From contig SCFE01000111.1 in assembly GCA_004352715.1 (NCBI GenBank), positions 863,629-927,628 on the forward strand: DNA of 64,000 nt, read 5' to 3'. The stretch comes from Hofstenia miamia. Lineage: Eukaryota > Xenacoelomorpha > Acoela. The translations under genes were made by a program, and so were the position numbers. Positions 24,496 through 37,500 of the stretch are shown here, in pieces. The first letter of the stretch is position 1. Every line of letters begins with the position of its first letter. The notes under the pieces are model-generated. The model saw only the letters and a list, made by a program, of their open reading frames with translations. It was not told where the DNA came from and ran no database searches.

Positions 24496-25754
24496 CTAAA
24501 TTTATTGGATAACATTATTCATATATTTAAAGTGAATTTTACTCTAATTACCAGTTACTTACCATGCTGATTTTCCTTATTTGTAATAATTGGAGAAATA
24601 ATAAAATTGTCTAATTTGTTGATGATGTGCTTTCTAAGTATAATTACTGTAAATCTTTGGTATACAGAGTCCGTAATATAGTGACTGTACTCATATTGCA
24701 TGATTTCCACCATTTTACAAAAAAACAAAATATCAATCTTTATTCACAATTTTGCATTCTCCAGATTTGCACCCTGCTTCAATTGGCATTAAGCAACTCA
24801 AAGACAATTATAAAATGCGGATAATGATTAATATAAATTCAGAAATTGTGAACTAATTCAAATTTATTCTACATATTTACTTATTGCTTATGCATGTGTG
24901 TTTTATTGGGAAAGGCTTTCATAGCTATTTCCAATTTATATTTTTATATTAATATATTTCAATATTTTTAAAATTCCATAGTATGCATTGTATTGTGACA
25001 ATGCCTTGCATGCACATTAATTGAAATTTTTTGAGCTTTTTTTTAAATTAAGATTTCTGCTTATTGGTTTACCACAACAATTAAATAGACGGGAAATGAT
25101 AAAGCTTACAATTGAATTAATTTCAAAATCGATTTAAATTAAATGAAATGTACCAAATCCCTGAGTAATTAGTATAATAAATTTTATGGAATTTAAACGA
25201 GTAAATTAATTTCAAACATTCACTTTTGTTTGTTACTCAAAAATATACTCTGAGATTGCAGCTAAATATGAATGTTGGCAAGACCAGAACTCCATTATTA
25301 GTCAATTTAATTTTTTTGTGAAGTTTGAACAAATAAGATTTGAATAGCATTTATGTGGGAAAATGTGGATTTATCAATTCAATTTTCTAATAATAATAAT
25401 TTAATGGAATGAATTACTAAAGCAGTTAGTATATTTGACCTAATTTATAAAAATTTCTAAACTAATCTGATAGTATGCTTTGCCGTTTTCAGTGTTTTTT
25501 TAATTGTGTTTTTAACCCACAAACAGAATTTTTAATTCAAAGTTGGAGAGTTACTGCTGAATAACCCAGTAGTATCATATGGTTGCAAATAATGGTAAAC
25601 ACATTATATAAATTTTAAGGACTAGAATTTAATTAACGTTAAACATAAGTGCAAGCTCACCACTAATTTCTTGCGGGTGTAGTTATTTGTAAAAAAGAAA
25701 GTTTAACATTGCATTTTCACTTTAATTTCTGGGCACATTATAATAGTGTTAACC

Positions 25755-27511
25755 CTATTAAATAAGTGTACCGAATGCGAAAAAAATAATGTGGTAAACA
25801 TTGCCTTTTTTACGTTTTCTAGGTATGAAGAGGACCATACCACTGATGATAGTGTGAAGCCAATCATTCAATAAGATATTTGGATTGAATAGTAAAGTAG
25901 GGCTGTAATGAAATTGCTTCAGATAAAGTCTGAATGATTCAAAACATCCTTTTGAAAAAGTGAATTTAGGCAGACCATATTTCTCACTGATAATAAAGGG
26001 AAACCCCATTTCCAGTTTTAGGCTAAACAAAATAATTTTATGATCAGAGCAGATAGTATGAGAGTAGTGAAGATCACAAATGGTAGTCCCATTTGTAAGT
26101 ACTAAATCCAATATATTTCCCTTTGATTGAGTAGGTTGATAAGATGCTGACAAAAATTATGAGAGGAAAAAATGTCGAGAAAATTGTTCTCAAAAATCAT
26201 ATTCGAGGCACAAGAGCTCCAGTCGACACTTGGAAGATTGAAATCACCGCACATTAGAACTTCATTATTGATATAATTATGAGATTGATTGTACCTTTTG
26301 TATTGACGAATGATGTCTTTAAGGCAGGTATCAAATAATTTGGGATCAACTACATATTTACTACCAATTGGGAGGAGGTAAGCACATATAACAAGTAGTG
26401 AGATAGGGAAAAATCTTGTATCGTTGCACAAAGGAAATCACAATTTATATTATTAACATCTCACATTCAGTTTGTAATTAAGAAGTATGAGAGTACCACC
26501 ATGTATTCCAGATTGTCTGCCTTTACGTGCAACTATTTTATATGAAGGGATATTTAGAAAATCATTGTTAATATCTTTGGTCAACCAAGTTTCTGTTAAA
26601 ATATGAGATCATGAGAAGATGACAATAGTATTCCATTAATAGAGGTAACTTTTGATATCGTTAACAAGCCGCTGTAATTAAGTGATAAACAAGAAAGTGA
26701 GAAATTACTAAATTGTTAGTATTGCAATAACTCTCATTAATTAGTGATTTAGAATACGATCTAAGTCAACATGATCTATCCTGAGATCAAAGCCATTCCC
26801 TAGCATTTGAATTTAAGAAGAACCAGTTAACAGTAACACGTTCATTCGTGTAGAACAATATGAAATGATTTTGTAATATAATCAGATCTGGAAAGGCATC
26901 TAATATGTATAGTCTGAACACCTTTTGCTTCCAAGTAATGTATTATATCACTTTCACTTTTAGCAGGATCAAGTCGTCCCAGAAATAAATGCCTCCTAGG
27001 AAGTTTAGGAGAAACTGAAATTGAATTAGCGGCAGATGTAACCACTAGTTGCTGCATGTCCGAGTTCACGCGCTTTCTTTTCGTACACAGACTCACTGTT
27101 GTAGCTATTTAAACGATTTCGAGAAGCAGAAACTGCAAAAAATGTTTTTTGGGGGTTGAATAATAGACATGAAAGAGGATGTAGACTGACTAGAACTTTT
27201 CAAACTAGAAGCCATATCAGATCTTAATAATGCCAGGTCTTGTTGTAGAGACAAGATAGCTGAGAGCTTTCTTCTAAGCGGCCTAAATGTTGATCAACGC
27301 TAGAATTTGTGGCAGTAACAGAAGACAGATTCACTGAAGGTTCAAAATCATGAACTTCACATTTAGAACATAGCCAGAAAATTTTACCACAGTTCGACAC
27401 ATTCTGAACAAGGGTAAGTATACCAATGCAACTAGTATGTTCATTACAGCATTTAACATTAACATTTTGAGCAATATTTTCGCAAATAACGCAAACACAA
27501 CCGGTCGACAT
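25755..27511 (-). pseudogene. 5' part of a CR1/jockey-like LINE (ORF1 and endonuclease)
   Basis: Read on the minus strand. 27511-27224 holds a Cys/His-rich PHD-like start of ORF1 (CVCVICENIAQNVNVKCC). 27096-26842 holds the conserved ORF1 stretch HLFLGRLDPAKSESDIIHYL. At 26700-26440, with stops, is an endonuclease segment containing LTETWLTKDI. Further on come CGDFNLPSVDW (26431-26102) and, after a frameshift, NILDLVLTN and SDHKIILF (26153-25758). These are the apurinic-type endonuclease motifs of non-LTR retrotransposons. No reverse transcriptase follows downstream. Several stops and shifts mark it as dead. Confidence 0.85.
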
Positions 27512-28050
27512 CGCTGTTATAATTTATAATGGAGCATTTAAAAATTATATTTTCTGTTTCAGCCTCTAATATTCAGTAAAAGTCAAGCATATTTGTAATA
27601 ACTTGGTCTAGCATAAGTCAATAAAGTAAAAATTTAGCAAGCAATTCCCTTTCATATAAGTAATCCTAAAAAAAGGAAATAATTTATTTAACAATGGTGT
27701 TTTTGTTTTTAGTTATAGCTTTTTTGTGTTAAAATAAATACCAAGGAAAATTTAGACCCAAACAATTTCAAATTTTGTGAAAATTAGGTTTTTTAGGGAA
27801 AAATTATAAATTTATAAGGTCAAAGTTAGAATTTTTTAGGTATTCTAAAATATACTTTAACTCCTAACGAGAAGTTCACAGATATAATATTTAGACTACC
27901 TTTATAAGCAAAATGTATGTTGGTTTATGGGACTTCTTACTAATGCATTCATTATTGTCTTTAGTTGTCTAGATAGAAAGTGACTGCTACCATTATTTTC
28001 ATCATAACATTTTTAATACGCACACACACACATATATATATATATATATA

Positions 28051-29050
28051 NNNNNNNNNNNNNNNNNNNNNNNNNNNNNNNNNNNNNNNNNNNNNNNNNN
28101 NNNNNNNNNNNNNNNNNNNNNNNNNNNNNNNNNNNNNNNNNNNNNNNNNNNNNNNNNNNNNNNNNNNNNNNNNNNNNNNNNNNNNNNNNNNNNNNNNNNN
28201 NNNNNNNNNNNNNNNNNNNNNNNNNNNNNNNNNNNNNNNNNNNNNNNNNNNNNNNNNNNNNNNNNNNNNNNNNNNNNNNNNNNNNNNNNNNNNNNNNNNN
28301 NNNNNNNNNNNNNNNNNNNNNNNNNNNNNNNNNNNNNNNNNNNNNNNNNNNNNNNNNNNNNNNNNNNNNNNNNNNNNNNNNNNNNNNNNNNNNNNNNNNN
28401 NNNNNNNNNNNNNNNNNNNNNNNNNNNNNNNNNNNNNNNNNNNNNNNNNNNNNNNNNNNNNNNNNNNNNNNNNNNNNNNNNNNNNNNNNNNNNNNNNNNN
28501 NNNNNNNNNNNNNNNNNNNNNNNNNNNNNNNNNNNNNNNNNNNNNNNNNNNNNNNNNNNNNNNNNNNNNNNNNNNNNNNNNNNNNNNNNNNNNNNNNNNN
28601 NNNNNNNNNNNNNNNNNNNNNNNNNNNNNNNNNNNNNNNNNNNNNNNNNNNNNNNNNNNNNNNNNNNNNNNNNNNNNNNNNNNNNNNNNNNNNNNNNNNN
28701 NNNNNNNNNNNNNNNNNNNNNNNNNNNNNNNNNNNNNNNNNNNNNNNNNNNNNNNNNNNNNNNNNNNNNNNNNNNNNNNNNNNNNNNNNNNNNNNNNNNN
28801 NNNNNNNNNNNNNNNNNNNNNNNNNNNNNNNNNNNNNNNNNNNNNNNNNNNNNNNNNNNNNNNNNNNNNNNNNNNNNNNNNNNNNNNNNNNNNNNNNNNN
28901 NNNNNNNNNNNNNNNNNNNNNNNNNNNNNNNNNNNNNNNNNNNNNNNNNNNNNNNNNNNNNNNNNNNNNNNNNNNNNNNNNNNNNNNNNNNNNNNNNNNN
29001 NNNNNNNNNNNNNNNNNNNNNNNNNNNNNNNNNNNNNNNNNNNNNNNNNN
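28051..29050. other. Assembly gap (1,000 N)
   Basis: A round 1,000-N gap, preceded by (CA)n/(TA)n. The true length is unknown. Confidence 1.
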
Positions 29051-29345
29051 ATTTATTTTATTCAATCTTAGTAATGGTTGAATAGGGGTAGGGAAAAATA
29101 ATTCAGTTTTAGTAATTGTTAACAAACATTAATAGTATACTGGTTACGTTTGCTATGTTGAAATTTAATTATAAAAATGACATAAGAAAGTAGATATATG
29201 AAATAGTAAACCTTAAATTGAATAGTTGAATTTCGTTAATATCAATCTTTCTATTTTGGGTAGCATGTCAAAAAGTGTATACTATTTAATTTCCCTGACA
29301 ATGCTTTTTCCATTGTTGTAGTGAAAATCTTTAGAATAATGAATA

Positions 29346-29941
29346 TACCGAGTGTTCCAAAAGTTTTAGTACAAAGAATAAATCGAAATTTTCATTCCAT
29401 TGTGTCTAAAGGTCACCCAGCGTTGCGGATTCTAATCGATATCAGTTGCTTCTCGAACCAGGTGCCTGAATTCATTTAATTTCAAATGTATTCTATTGAA
29501 GAACAAGTTAACTCCTGTGCTTGGGCTATTGCTTTTGAAAACTTAGCTGAAAGTCAGAGAAGATTCACAGAAAAATATAATCGTGCTGCACCTTCAAGTC
29601 ATTGGTTTTTGAAAACAATCATCGTTTTGCAAGCTTGAACGATTTGAGACAAGCAATTGAAGCAATTTTTCATGCTATTCCACTAAAACAATATCGCGAT
29701 TCAATGAGAAATTTCCAGCAGAGGATTCATTTCTGTCATGATGCAGAAGGTGGGGTCTTCGAATAAACGATAAATGAATTGTTGTGTCAATGAACTTTTC
29801 ATAATTGTCTAAACGTTTCTTCTAACTTTCCTTTTAACGTTGGACATAAATCATGTTTTTGTATTTCAAGTACATGAATCATATGTTATCTATTGTAACA
29901 TTTTTTTTATTTCTGTACTAAAACTTTTGGAACACCCGGTA
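29346..29941 (+). mobile_element. Internally deleted IS630/mariner-like element (short TIR element)
   Basis: Near-perfect inverted repeats of about 29 bp: CCGAGTGTTCCAAAAGTTTT at the left, and its complement ending AACACCCGG at the right, with one mismatch near the tip. Both sides are flanked by TA (TATA at 29344 and 29940), the family's target duplication. Inside, MYSIEEQVNSCAWAIAFEN continuing to QRRFTEKYNRAAPSSHW is the N-terminal DUF4817-like helix-turn-helix of the transposase. LRQAIEAIFHAIPLKQYRD with QQRIHFCHDAEGGVFE is its C terminus. The whole catalytic centre is deleted, leaving a non-autonomous element of about 600 bp. Confidence 0.85.
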
Positions 29942-30299
29942 TAAACTAGTTTGCATGTAAGAATATCTTTGAAAATATGTCAATATATATATATATATAC
30001 CATGCTGGCCACTGGATTAGCATATATTTTCTGAATATTCCTGTATTTAGCAGTGATGAGAAATTACTTTAAAGTTACAAATATAATGTCTAAAAGCTAT
30101 ACTTTAAGCATTTTGTCACGTGAACTCAATAAAAGAGTTTCATGATGTTTTAGGGCTTTGAAGCATCATAATTGCCCCCATTGATCCGGAGAATATCGTA
30201 AAAACTTGCTAACTCTATCTATTTTGAATATTTATATTTAAACATTGTATTTTATTATTGTTTGTCACTGATTTGGACACTCTTAATACCTTGTGTATG

Positions 30300-31350
30300 T
30301 CAAAAATTACAAATTTGGCCATACATCCAAAACACAAGCGAAACCACGATTTTGGAGCAATTGTTGATCGCTCACTGCCTTCTTTTACGAAGCTGTCTTT
30401 AATAAAAGATATGCTTAAAAGATTCTTTGGACTCCTTCCCTTAATAAAAATATGAACGAAGGTATAAAACTTATTGCCAACGAACATCTTGTTCGTGTTT
30501 ATGAAAAAAATACAAGAAAAAGTATCATTTTTAGAATTCAATATGGTACAGTGTTTGATATCACAAATGTGAGCGGCAACTAACTAATAACAGAAGATCA
30601 GAAACTATACAGCTTGCAAATTTCCGAAGGTAGATTGAGGTACACAAAGCATAGACAAGGTGATAAATTAATTCATCCTTCAAAACGGCAGAGGCAGGTG
30701 GAAAAATTTGTATGGTGTAGTACCCGTTCCAACAATGGTCAAGCAGATTCGAGTGGTGGTAGTGATAGCTCATGTGATTCAGAATGGAATTTTAATGGGC
30801 TTGAACAAGTGGAAAGCCTACCAAGATCACTCGCTCTTCAACAATATTAGCAGCAGACTTGGTGCGCAAAATACAAATTAGTAAACACTAGGTGTCAGCA
30901 ATTTGTCGATTAATGAAAATGCTGATTTGGAAACTCGTCATGAAGGAAAGTCAAAATGTATGCACGAATGAAATTCGCGAGATTAAGTTAGGTGCTCTTA
31001 CACATAATGATGGTAAGGCTGAAACGATTGCATTGGGCATTGAAAGGATTTTGAATGTATTTGATGCGTGGAGTTCCGATCACAATGATATATGCGATAA
31101 TACTAACGTCAGCACTACTAGAAGAAACGTCGTTGTCACACGACTGCAGAATACATTTGAGAAAGAAATTTCCTAAGCCTATGTATGTGAGTTTTCAACA
31201 CCATATTTTAGACAGAATTCTTCGTCTAATAAGTTGATCAACATCGCCTTTAATCCATTATGAGTTTGTTAATCCCATAAAAATTGCTATTTTCTTACAA
31301 GATGACATGTGATTCCTTTTTGAACTGATTGAGGTTTGGTGCAGGATTCA
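30300..31350 (+). pseudogene. Degenerate coding-like remnant of unknown family
   Basis: Three plus-strand open stretches in different frames: 30614-30850 (basic, then Ser/Gly/Asp-rich), 30892-31176 (IKLGALTHNDGKAETIALGI) and 31055-31237 (PMYVSFQHHILDRILRLIS). Composition and phrases such as SFQHHILDRILRLI resemble open frames of repeated unknown genes in arthropod and other invertebrate genomes. I cannot name the family with certainty. Stops and frame changes show it is not intact. Confidence 0.35.
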
Positions 31351-31877
31351 AAAGGAAAGGTCTATGAAAATTAATATTTTGAATTTTATTTGAAAATTAT
31401 CCCTGAAGGAACTATTTTTAGGAAAATATTGTGAAATTGTGTTTGAGTTTGATTTATATGGAAATGCTTTATGCCCCAATGACTAGATATTGGAGTAAGA
31501 CGGCGCAAAACCTTCCGGTAAACGGTTTCTTGTCTAAAAACGACGTTCAAATTCTGTAGTAGCCACCAAATTCTCCAGATATCAATCAGATACACTTACG
31601 AAGGCGACTTTGGCAGAAAAAATCCAATAATCGCAAAATGAAATTTCACCGGTCATACGTAGATATTTGATTAACTGCATTTCTATGCGTTTATCCAAAT
31701 GCTTTGCAAACAGCGGAAAATTTGTATATAAAAAAAGAAATAAGATCAATTTTAATGACTAGCAAAAAAATATTACAACATCAATATTTTTTTGTGCATG
31801 CAATATATACCGTTTACGTGTAGTTAATTGCAAATATTTTTTCTTCTAAATAAATATCTTGAATTGTAACAAATCGC

Positions 31878-31879
<2 letters not shown>

Positions 31880-31932
<53 letters not shown>
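31880..31932. repeat. (TA)n microsatellite
   Basis: About 25 TA units including one TG interruption. Similar tracts lie near 3467, 4240, 16681, 21683, 21838, 22962, 33270, 34560, 37452, 47623 and 55608. Confidence 0.95.
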
Positions 31933-31935
<3 letters not shown>

Positions 31936-32487
31936 GCTGTGCTACCACAACGTACTTTTAGTGACATTTCGCAACTTGAAATATTATTAGCATTGCTATA
32001 TAATTCACAATATTTCACTAAATGTTAAGGAATATAAAAAAGCGTTTTCAAATTGTTTTTCCTTTTTGAATAATTTTATAAACATTTCATTCAAAATTAC
32101 TATATTTCTCATTCCTATCTTCACTAAAGTTAGTGCATTAAATTTCCCTTTGTCATAAATTTTCAAATACAAATAGATTTTTTTAGTTCAATAAATTCAT
32201 CTATTTTTGATTTTCAGACAACAGATTATTGCTAACTTCTGGAAATAATTAGAATGAAAATAATATATCAAAAATCATAGTAAATTAACTAGTTTTGTAC
32301 AATGAAAATCAATGTATGACACATAAAAACATTTTTAACGAAAAATCCTCGTTGTGGGATAACAAAAAATGTTACTAGTGCTTCATATTTCTACTAGTAC
32401 AAAGAATAAATTGATCTAGAAAATCAAAAGTTTTGTTTTGCTGGTAATCAGAATCACTAATGGCCAATTTTGTTTTGCCAAGGATAC

Positions 32488-32645
32488 GTTTTGTAAATGA
32501 TGTGATCATAGTTTGATTTCTTTGTTTGACATCACCAGATGAGGCGTCCGACAGAATATCACAATGGTGCGAAATAAGGTGAATGTTAAAAGCCATCAAT
32601 ATGCAAGAAACGGTGAATTCGGTGGTGGAAGCATAATGTATTTTT
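32488..32645 (-). CDS. Receptor exon: Cys-loop
   Basis: A 158-nt exon, acceptor GATCAG, donor AAAAC|GTATCC. It holds 52 whole codons including I-H-Y-A-S-T-T-E-F-T-V-S-C, with the same 13-residue spacing as V-x-W-x-P-P-x-x-x-x-S-x-C in nicotinic receptors. The next Cys follows after exactly 13 residues, which is the signature spacing of the disulphide Cys-loop. From the second Cys to the W of QNDEW in the next exon there are 32 intervening residues, against 31 in alpha7. The usual Phe-Pro-Phe-Asp at the loop tip is missing (IHLI sits there), so this is a diverged subunit or a decaying gene. Confidence 0.7.
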
Positions 32646-32699
32646 CTGATCATTTAACTGTGTAGTACACTCAACAGCCAATGCTATGAAAATTTACTA

Positions 32700-33271
32700 G
32701 ACAGGACAATGAATGTCGAAATAATTATGAAAAACTTACTTCCAACTCCAGAGATCTATGGCCTTTCATATCTGAAAATCGAGCTAAACAGCTTAGTGAT
32801 TTTTATACTTGTTACAATCAAAATGGTCAAAACACAACGTTGACTTTCATAACATATGCTATCGCTAGCAATGAAATTGCAATGTTTACAAAATGGGATG
32901 TCTCTCAGGTGCTTAAATCAAAGCCTCTCTCTAAAGCCTCTAAAGCATCTGGTCCAGACAATTTACTAAGTTGGTTATTTTCATCAGGTGTTCTCGAGCT
33001 TTCTAAACCTATATTTTAATTTTCAATGTAATAATTTGTCAATTTGAGCATCCACTTTGTTGGAAACAGCCTGATGTTGCTTCTATATTGAAGCGAAGTA
33101 ATCTTGATCCCAATGCGGCAAGCAATTTTCAAACTATTTGTCTCACCCCTGCACCTGCAAAAGAAATTTTAAAAGACTTATATTTCTGCAAATTCTAGAT
33201 GTTTTACTCAGGCTTCTAATGGCCTAAAATTTCTCTATCAGCCCAATCGCATTACTGTAGATTCTCTTATA

Positions 33272-33333
<62 letters not shown>

Positions 33334-34100
33334 ACTGTACGTGCTATTTTTGTTGATTTCGCATCCGTGTTTAATGCTGTGTTGACTCACAAGCTAATGG
33401 CTGTTATGAATAAGCAATGCAATCACAAAATTATTGGTTTGTTAATTGGGTTCAATAGTATATTATTGGCTGGTCTCAAAAAGTTTTGACTACGAAATGC
33501 AAATCTTCTCTCTAGACCGGTTCTTCTTGGAATACCTTAATGGGTTCTCTTTCTCCCTTACTTTATATTAATAATAATGCTGAACAGGATGACTACTTAA
33601 TATGTCCACTATATAATGAATTGATTAACTTTAATGTATTTTGTGAATGCCAATATGCTGATGACCCTGTTGACGCCTTTGCAATCAGCAGTTTGTGTTC
33701 TGATCATGACTAGAAAAGAGCTCAATCTCTTTGGGTCAACACTATTCACCCACACTATGATAGTTTAAATTTGTTTATCAGTAAATCTAAGTCCCGAGAA
33801 ATGGATTTCGTCAATCCTGATGTAATAAAAAAAATTTTCGTTTTTCAAAGCAATTTTACTATATGAAAATGTAATTGAATCTGAAATATGCTGGCCATTA
33901 CGTTTGATTCCAATCTTAATTTTAGTAAGCATACCTCAGGTTTACCACACTGTAAACTCCATAGCTTATTTTAGTTGATTGTTAAAGACTGATCTTGCTA
34001 AATATTGAAACAATATGATCCAAATATTTTTGAGAAAACCAAGTTAAACAGAAAATTTCAAAACCGTCGTTCGCTAATTCATAGTATAACTTGATTGCTT
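32700..34100 (+). pseudogene. LINE reverse transcriptase relic interrupted by (TA)n
   Basis: The plus-strand translation, broken by stops and frameshifts, shows NLDPNAASNFQTICLTPAPA, then after the TA tract at 33270-33332 IFVDFASVFNAVLTHKLM, then CQYADDPVD (the RT catalytic Y-A-D-D). It ends in ITFDSNLNFSKH, the usual L-G-x-x-x-D-x-x-L-x-F-x-x-H region. All of this is the RT domain of a non-LTR retrotransposon. The microsatellite has expanded inside it. Confidence 0.8.
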
Positions 34101-34399
34101 GACCTCGTCAAGGTTCACCAATGAGATAAAAGGCGAATTTTCTAATGAAATACTTTCTTTAGTGAGGGTAATATACTGCTATGAAAAATTATCATTTGAA
34201 CAAGTATGCAAAAAGTTATGAATGTGTTCTCAAAAGAATTCATGGTCCTTGAAATGCATTTTTGAAAAATAATCAAATGTTGCACTACTCGTTTACATAT
34301 ATAATGCTTAAACAAAAAACTTCTGTTAATTATATTTAGATGTACATTCATATTTCTTCAAAATTTGCCAATTTTGAATGTCTGCTTTGACAACATTTA

Positions 34400-34558
34400 A
34401 CAATTGCATGGCTCATTACACTCTATAGACTTCAGATCATGAGTAAATATAAAAATTATTACATATAAATTTACAAATAAATTTGAATTTTACTAATAGG
34501 TAGTTTTATGCAGGGTTTATATCCATCCAGTTGGCATAAAGCATGTACATATTATATA

Positions 34559-34595
<37 letters not shown>

Positions 34596-37500
34596 ATTAT
34601 TGTTGGCTCATTGTTGTTTCTAAGCAATGCATATATTGCAAAAAAACTTACAATTTTCTGCATTTGCAAATTTAATTTGAATATTTCAAGTTGTAAAAGA
34701 CTCCAAAAAAATTTTTTTCTAAAAAATATTTTATATGATTCAAAGTTCATGTACATGCACTGAAAAATGTACAAAGAGAAAACAGTTTATATTTGAAGCA
34801 AAAATTATAAGATGCACTCGAAATGTAGCCTACATCCACACTAGACTTTGATAATGTATAATGCCAACAGATATTTGAATGTATTACATATTGTACACCC
34901 CTGCAATGTTCTTGCATTTAGGTATGACACACTCGAAGATTGTGAAGCAATTGTCCTGGAGAAAATGATATTTTCATATGACAATTTTTGTCAAGCAATT
35001 GAATAAATAAATATATTTCAATTCTGTGGCTTATTATGAATATATTAAATCAATTCCAAGCAAATTTTTCAATAAGTACAATTCTGAGTACACGGCTACT
35101 GACGAGGTCAAATACTAAAAAATGGTGTTATTTCACTCTATACATCAAAAATGTCTTTTGCGAATAACGAAGAAAGAAAGTCTTATTTCAATATTAAAGA
35201 CGATTTTCCATGGAACTGCTGTGAGTTCGTTTTGGCAGATCAAAGCACATGACAGGTTTATTAATGTAGCGAATAAATGAAAATAAACAAAAACCAACGT
35301 TCTGTAAACAGTATTTGAGTTCAACTTTGATGTAGAAAACAACAGTTATAACCAGATGACAAAGTTCTTTTTTGAAGAAAATTAAAGATATTGTATTTTG
35401 ATTGAAAGTTATCTACGGTTGATTTCTACCTCTTCCATTAAAAATTATTTTTGAAAGTTAAATCAAATTTTATTTATCTTGCTTTTTATATATTTGATGT
35501 AAAAGCCAAGAGAATGAACAGGAAAGCCTTTAGAAGAGAGACATGAAATTAATTCGTGACTATTTGAAATCGCCTTGATTCTCTAAATGATTTCTCTCCT
35601 TGACTAAGAATTATTAATTCATACAATTTTTGAAGACGAGTGTTATTTGTTACTCTACTTCCGTTATCTCCATCATTCTTATTATAGAAAGAATTTTGGA
35701 AATAATCAATATTTTGGTATATCACAAAATGCGTTTCTTTCTATATGCCATCCAACATCCCATAAAATGTTTCGGGTTAAAGCAAATTGAGTATAGTGCA
35801 ATAGCAGAGGTAATAAAAAATACAATAGATTTAATCTGAGTGAGAATCCACATATTTACATAAGGCATTGCCAATCGCTTTACATGTGTAGAATACACAA
35901 TTATTTTAAGTATATTTTAAGCGGTCAATCCATGAATATTGCTTATTTCAGTACAATTCAGATCATTAAGAAATCAGATTATTCGATAGAAAAGAATTAG
36001 ATACAAAATTTGACAATTTATTACAGTAGAAGTGAACTATACATATTTATTAGGCAACTGATATTCCAAAACAAAGAGAAGTAGTTTTGTTGAACAAGAT
36101 TGTAATCCTGTTATTACATGATTTTCTCGAGAAAAATACAACAAAAATATTTGAAAGAACTTTCAATAAAATGCAAGAAATATGCTTACTAATGATCATG
36201 TTGGAAGTAGTTGTCTGAGAAAATACCACGTTTAAATGTTAGATACACGTTAGCAATGCCTTATATTATAAAGTTATTTGAAATTTTGCAACAATATAGA
36301 TGACAACTGTCTCTGACATTCAATAGAGTGATATGCGCACAAAAGAAAATGTATCAACAAATTATTTAGATAATTAAATATAGAAAAGGGATATCTAAAA
36401 CATGTTTGTGGCTTTGTTGGAAAAACAAAAAAATAAGGCTTCAGTAAGTGAAATCAAAGTTATAAAGAAAAAATGAAATGTTATGGATTTAGTGCTAAAT
36501 GCAAGACAACATGACTTCATTTCAAATTTCCTGAAACTCTTATCAAATTTGATGCCAGAGTGCTTTTTCAAAGTACCTTAACTAGAAATAAAAATTCGAT
36601 CAAAACAGCTCATTCTTTCGATATGAATCAATTACAACTAAATAAAATTTCATAAGGTGCTCCTAAAACCATTAAATTGCATTCTTTAAATGTTTGATTT
36701 AATACTTGGATTTCAATTGAAAGGGGTGTAAAAACATCTTCCAGCATTTCTACTCTACAGTGTTGCACTTCAAGTGAGTAATATTTGTTCAAATATGGTA
36801 GTGAAACTTTTGCTTGCTCAAATTCTTTTTAAGCGTCATTAGAAGCTTTGAAAATTTGAGAAATCGATGCATACTCTGACAGGTTTTCGATATTGCATTG
36901 GTTGACACTTGCCCAAGAAATTGGATTAATGATTCTGTCAGATTTCTGTATGTAGTGAGAGTATTTTTGTAAGAATTTTTCTAATTTCAATTTTAATTCA
37001 ATTGAATTTGTTCGTTGCCTACTTAGTTAATCTCATTGCATTAAGTAATTTACATAAAAATTTTTACTGTACAAGTTTCTCCTAGGTTTAATGCACAAAA
37101 CATTATCTGAATAGGGTGATTGGATAATACAGATTATCTTATAAATTTAAATATTATTTAAGAAAAATTTAAGAAACTATCTGTAAAATGCACTTAACAA
37201 TAATAATCTAAATGTCAGTGGTAATGAGACTTTTATTTTGAGTGAATGGAAAATTATCAAGAACAATGTGAAACTAAGTGAAAATCTGAAAGAATGTTCA
37301 AGTCTATATAAATGTTTGAAAAACATTAATATATACTAATTGAGATAAAGTCAGCACTATTAAGCAAACGATTCCACTATTTCCTAAATATTAAATGGTC
37401 ATAGATTTTCTATCATTGAGTATAAAACTTAGAATTATATATTTTTGTGGTCTATATATATATATATATATATATATAATTGTTTTGATAAATTTACTTT

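Noticed and set aside
27980-29125. Open frames of more than 360 codons on both strands
   Set aside because: They consist almost wholly of N-gap codons flanked by TA repeats.
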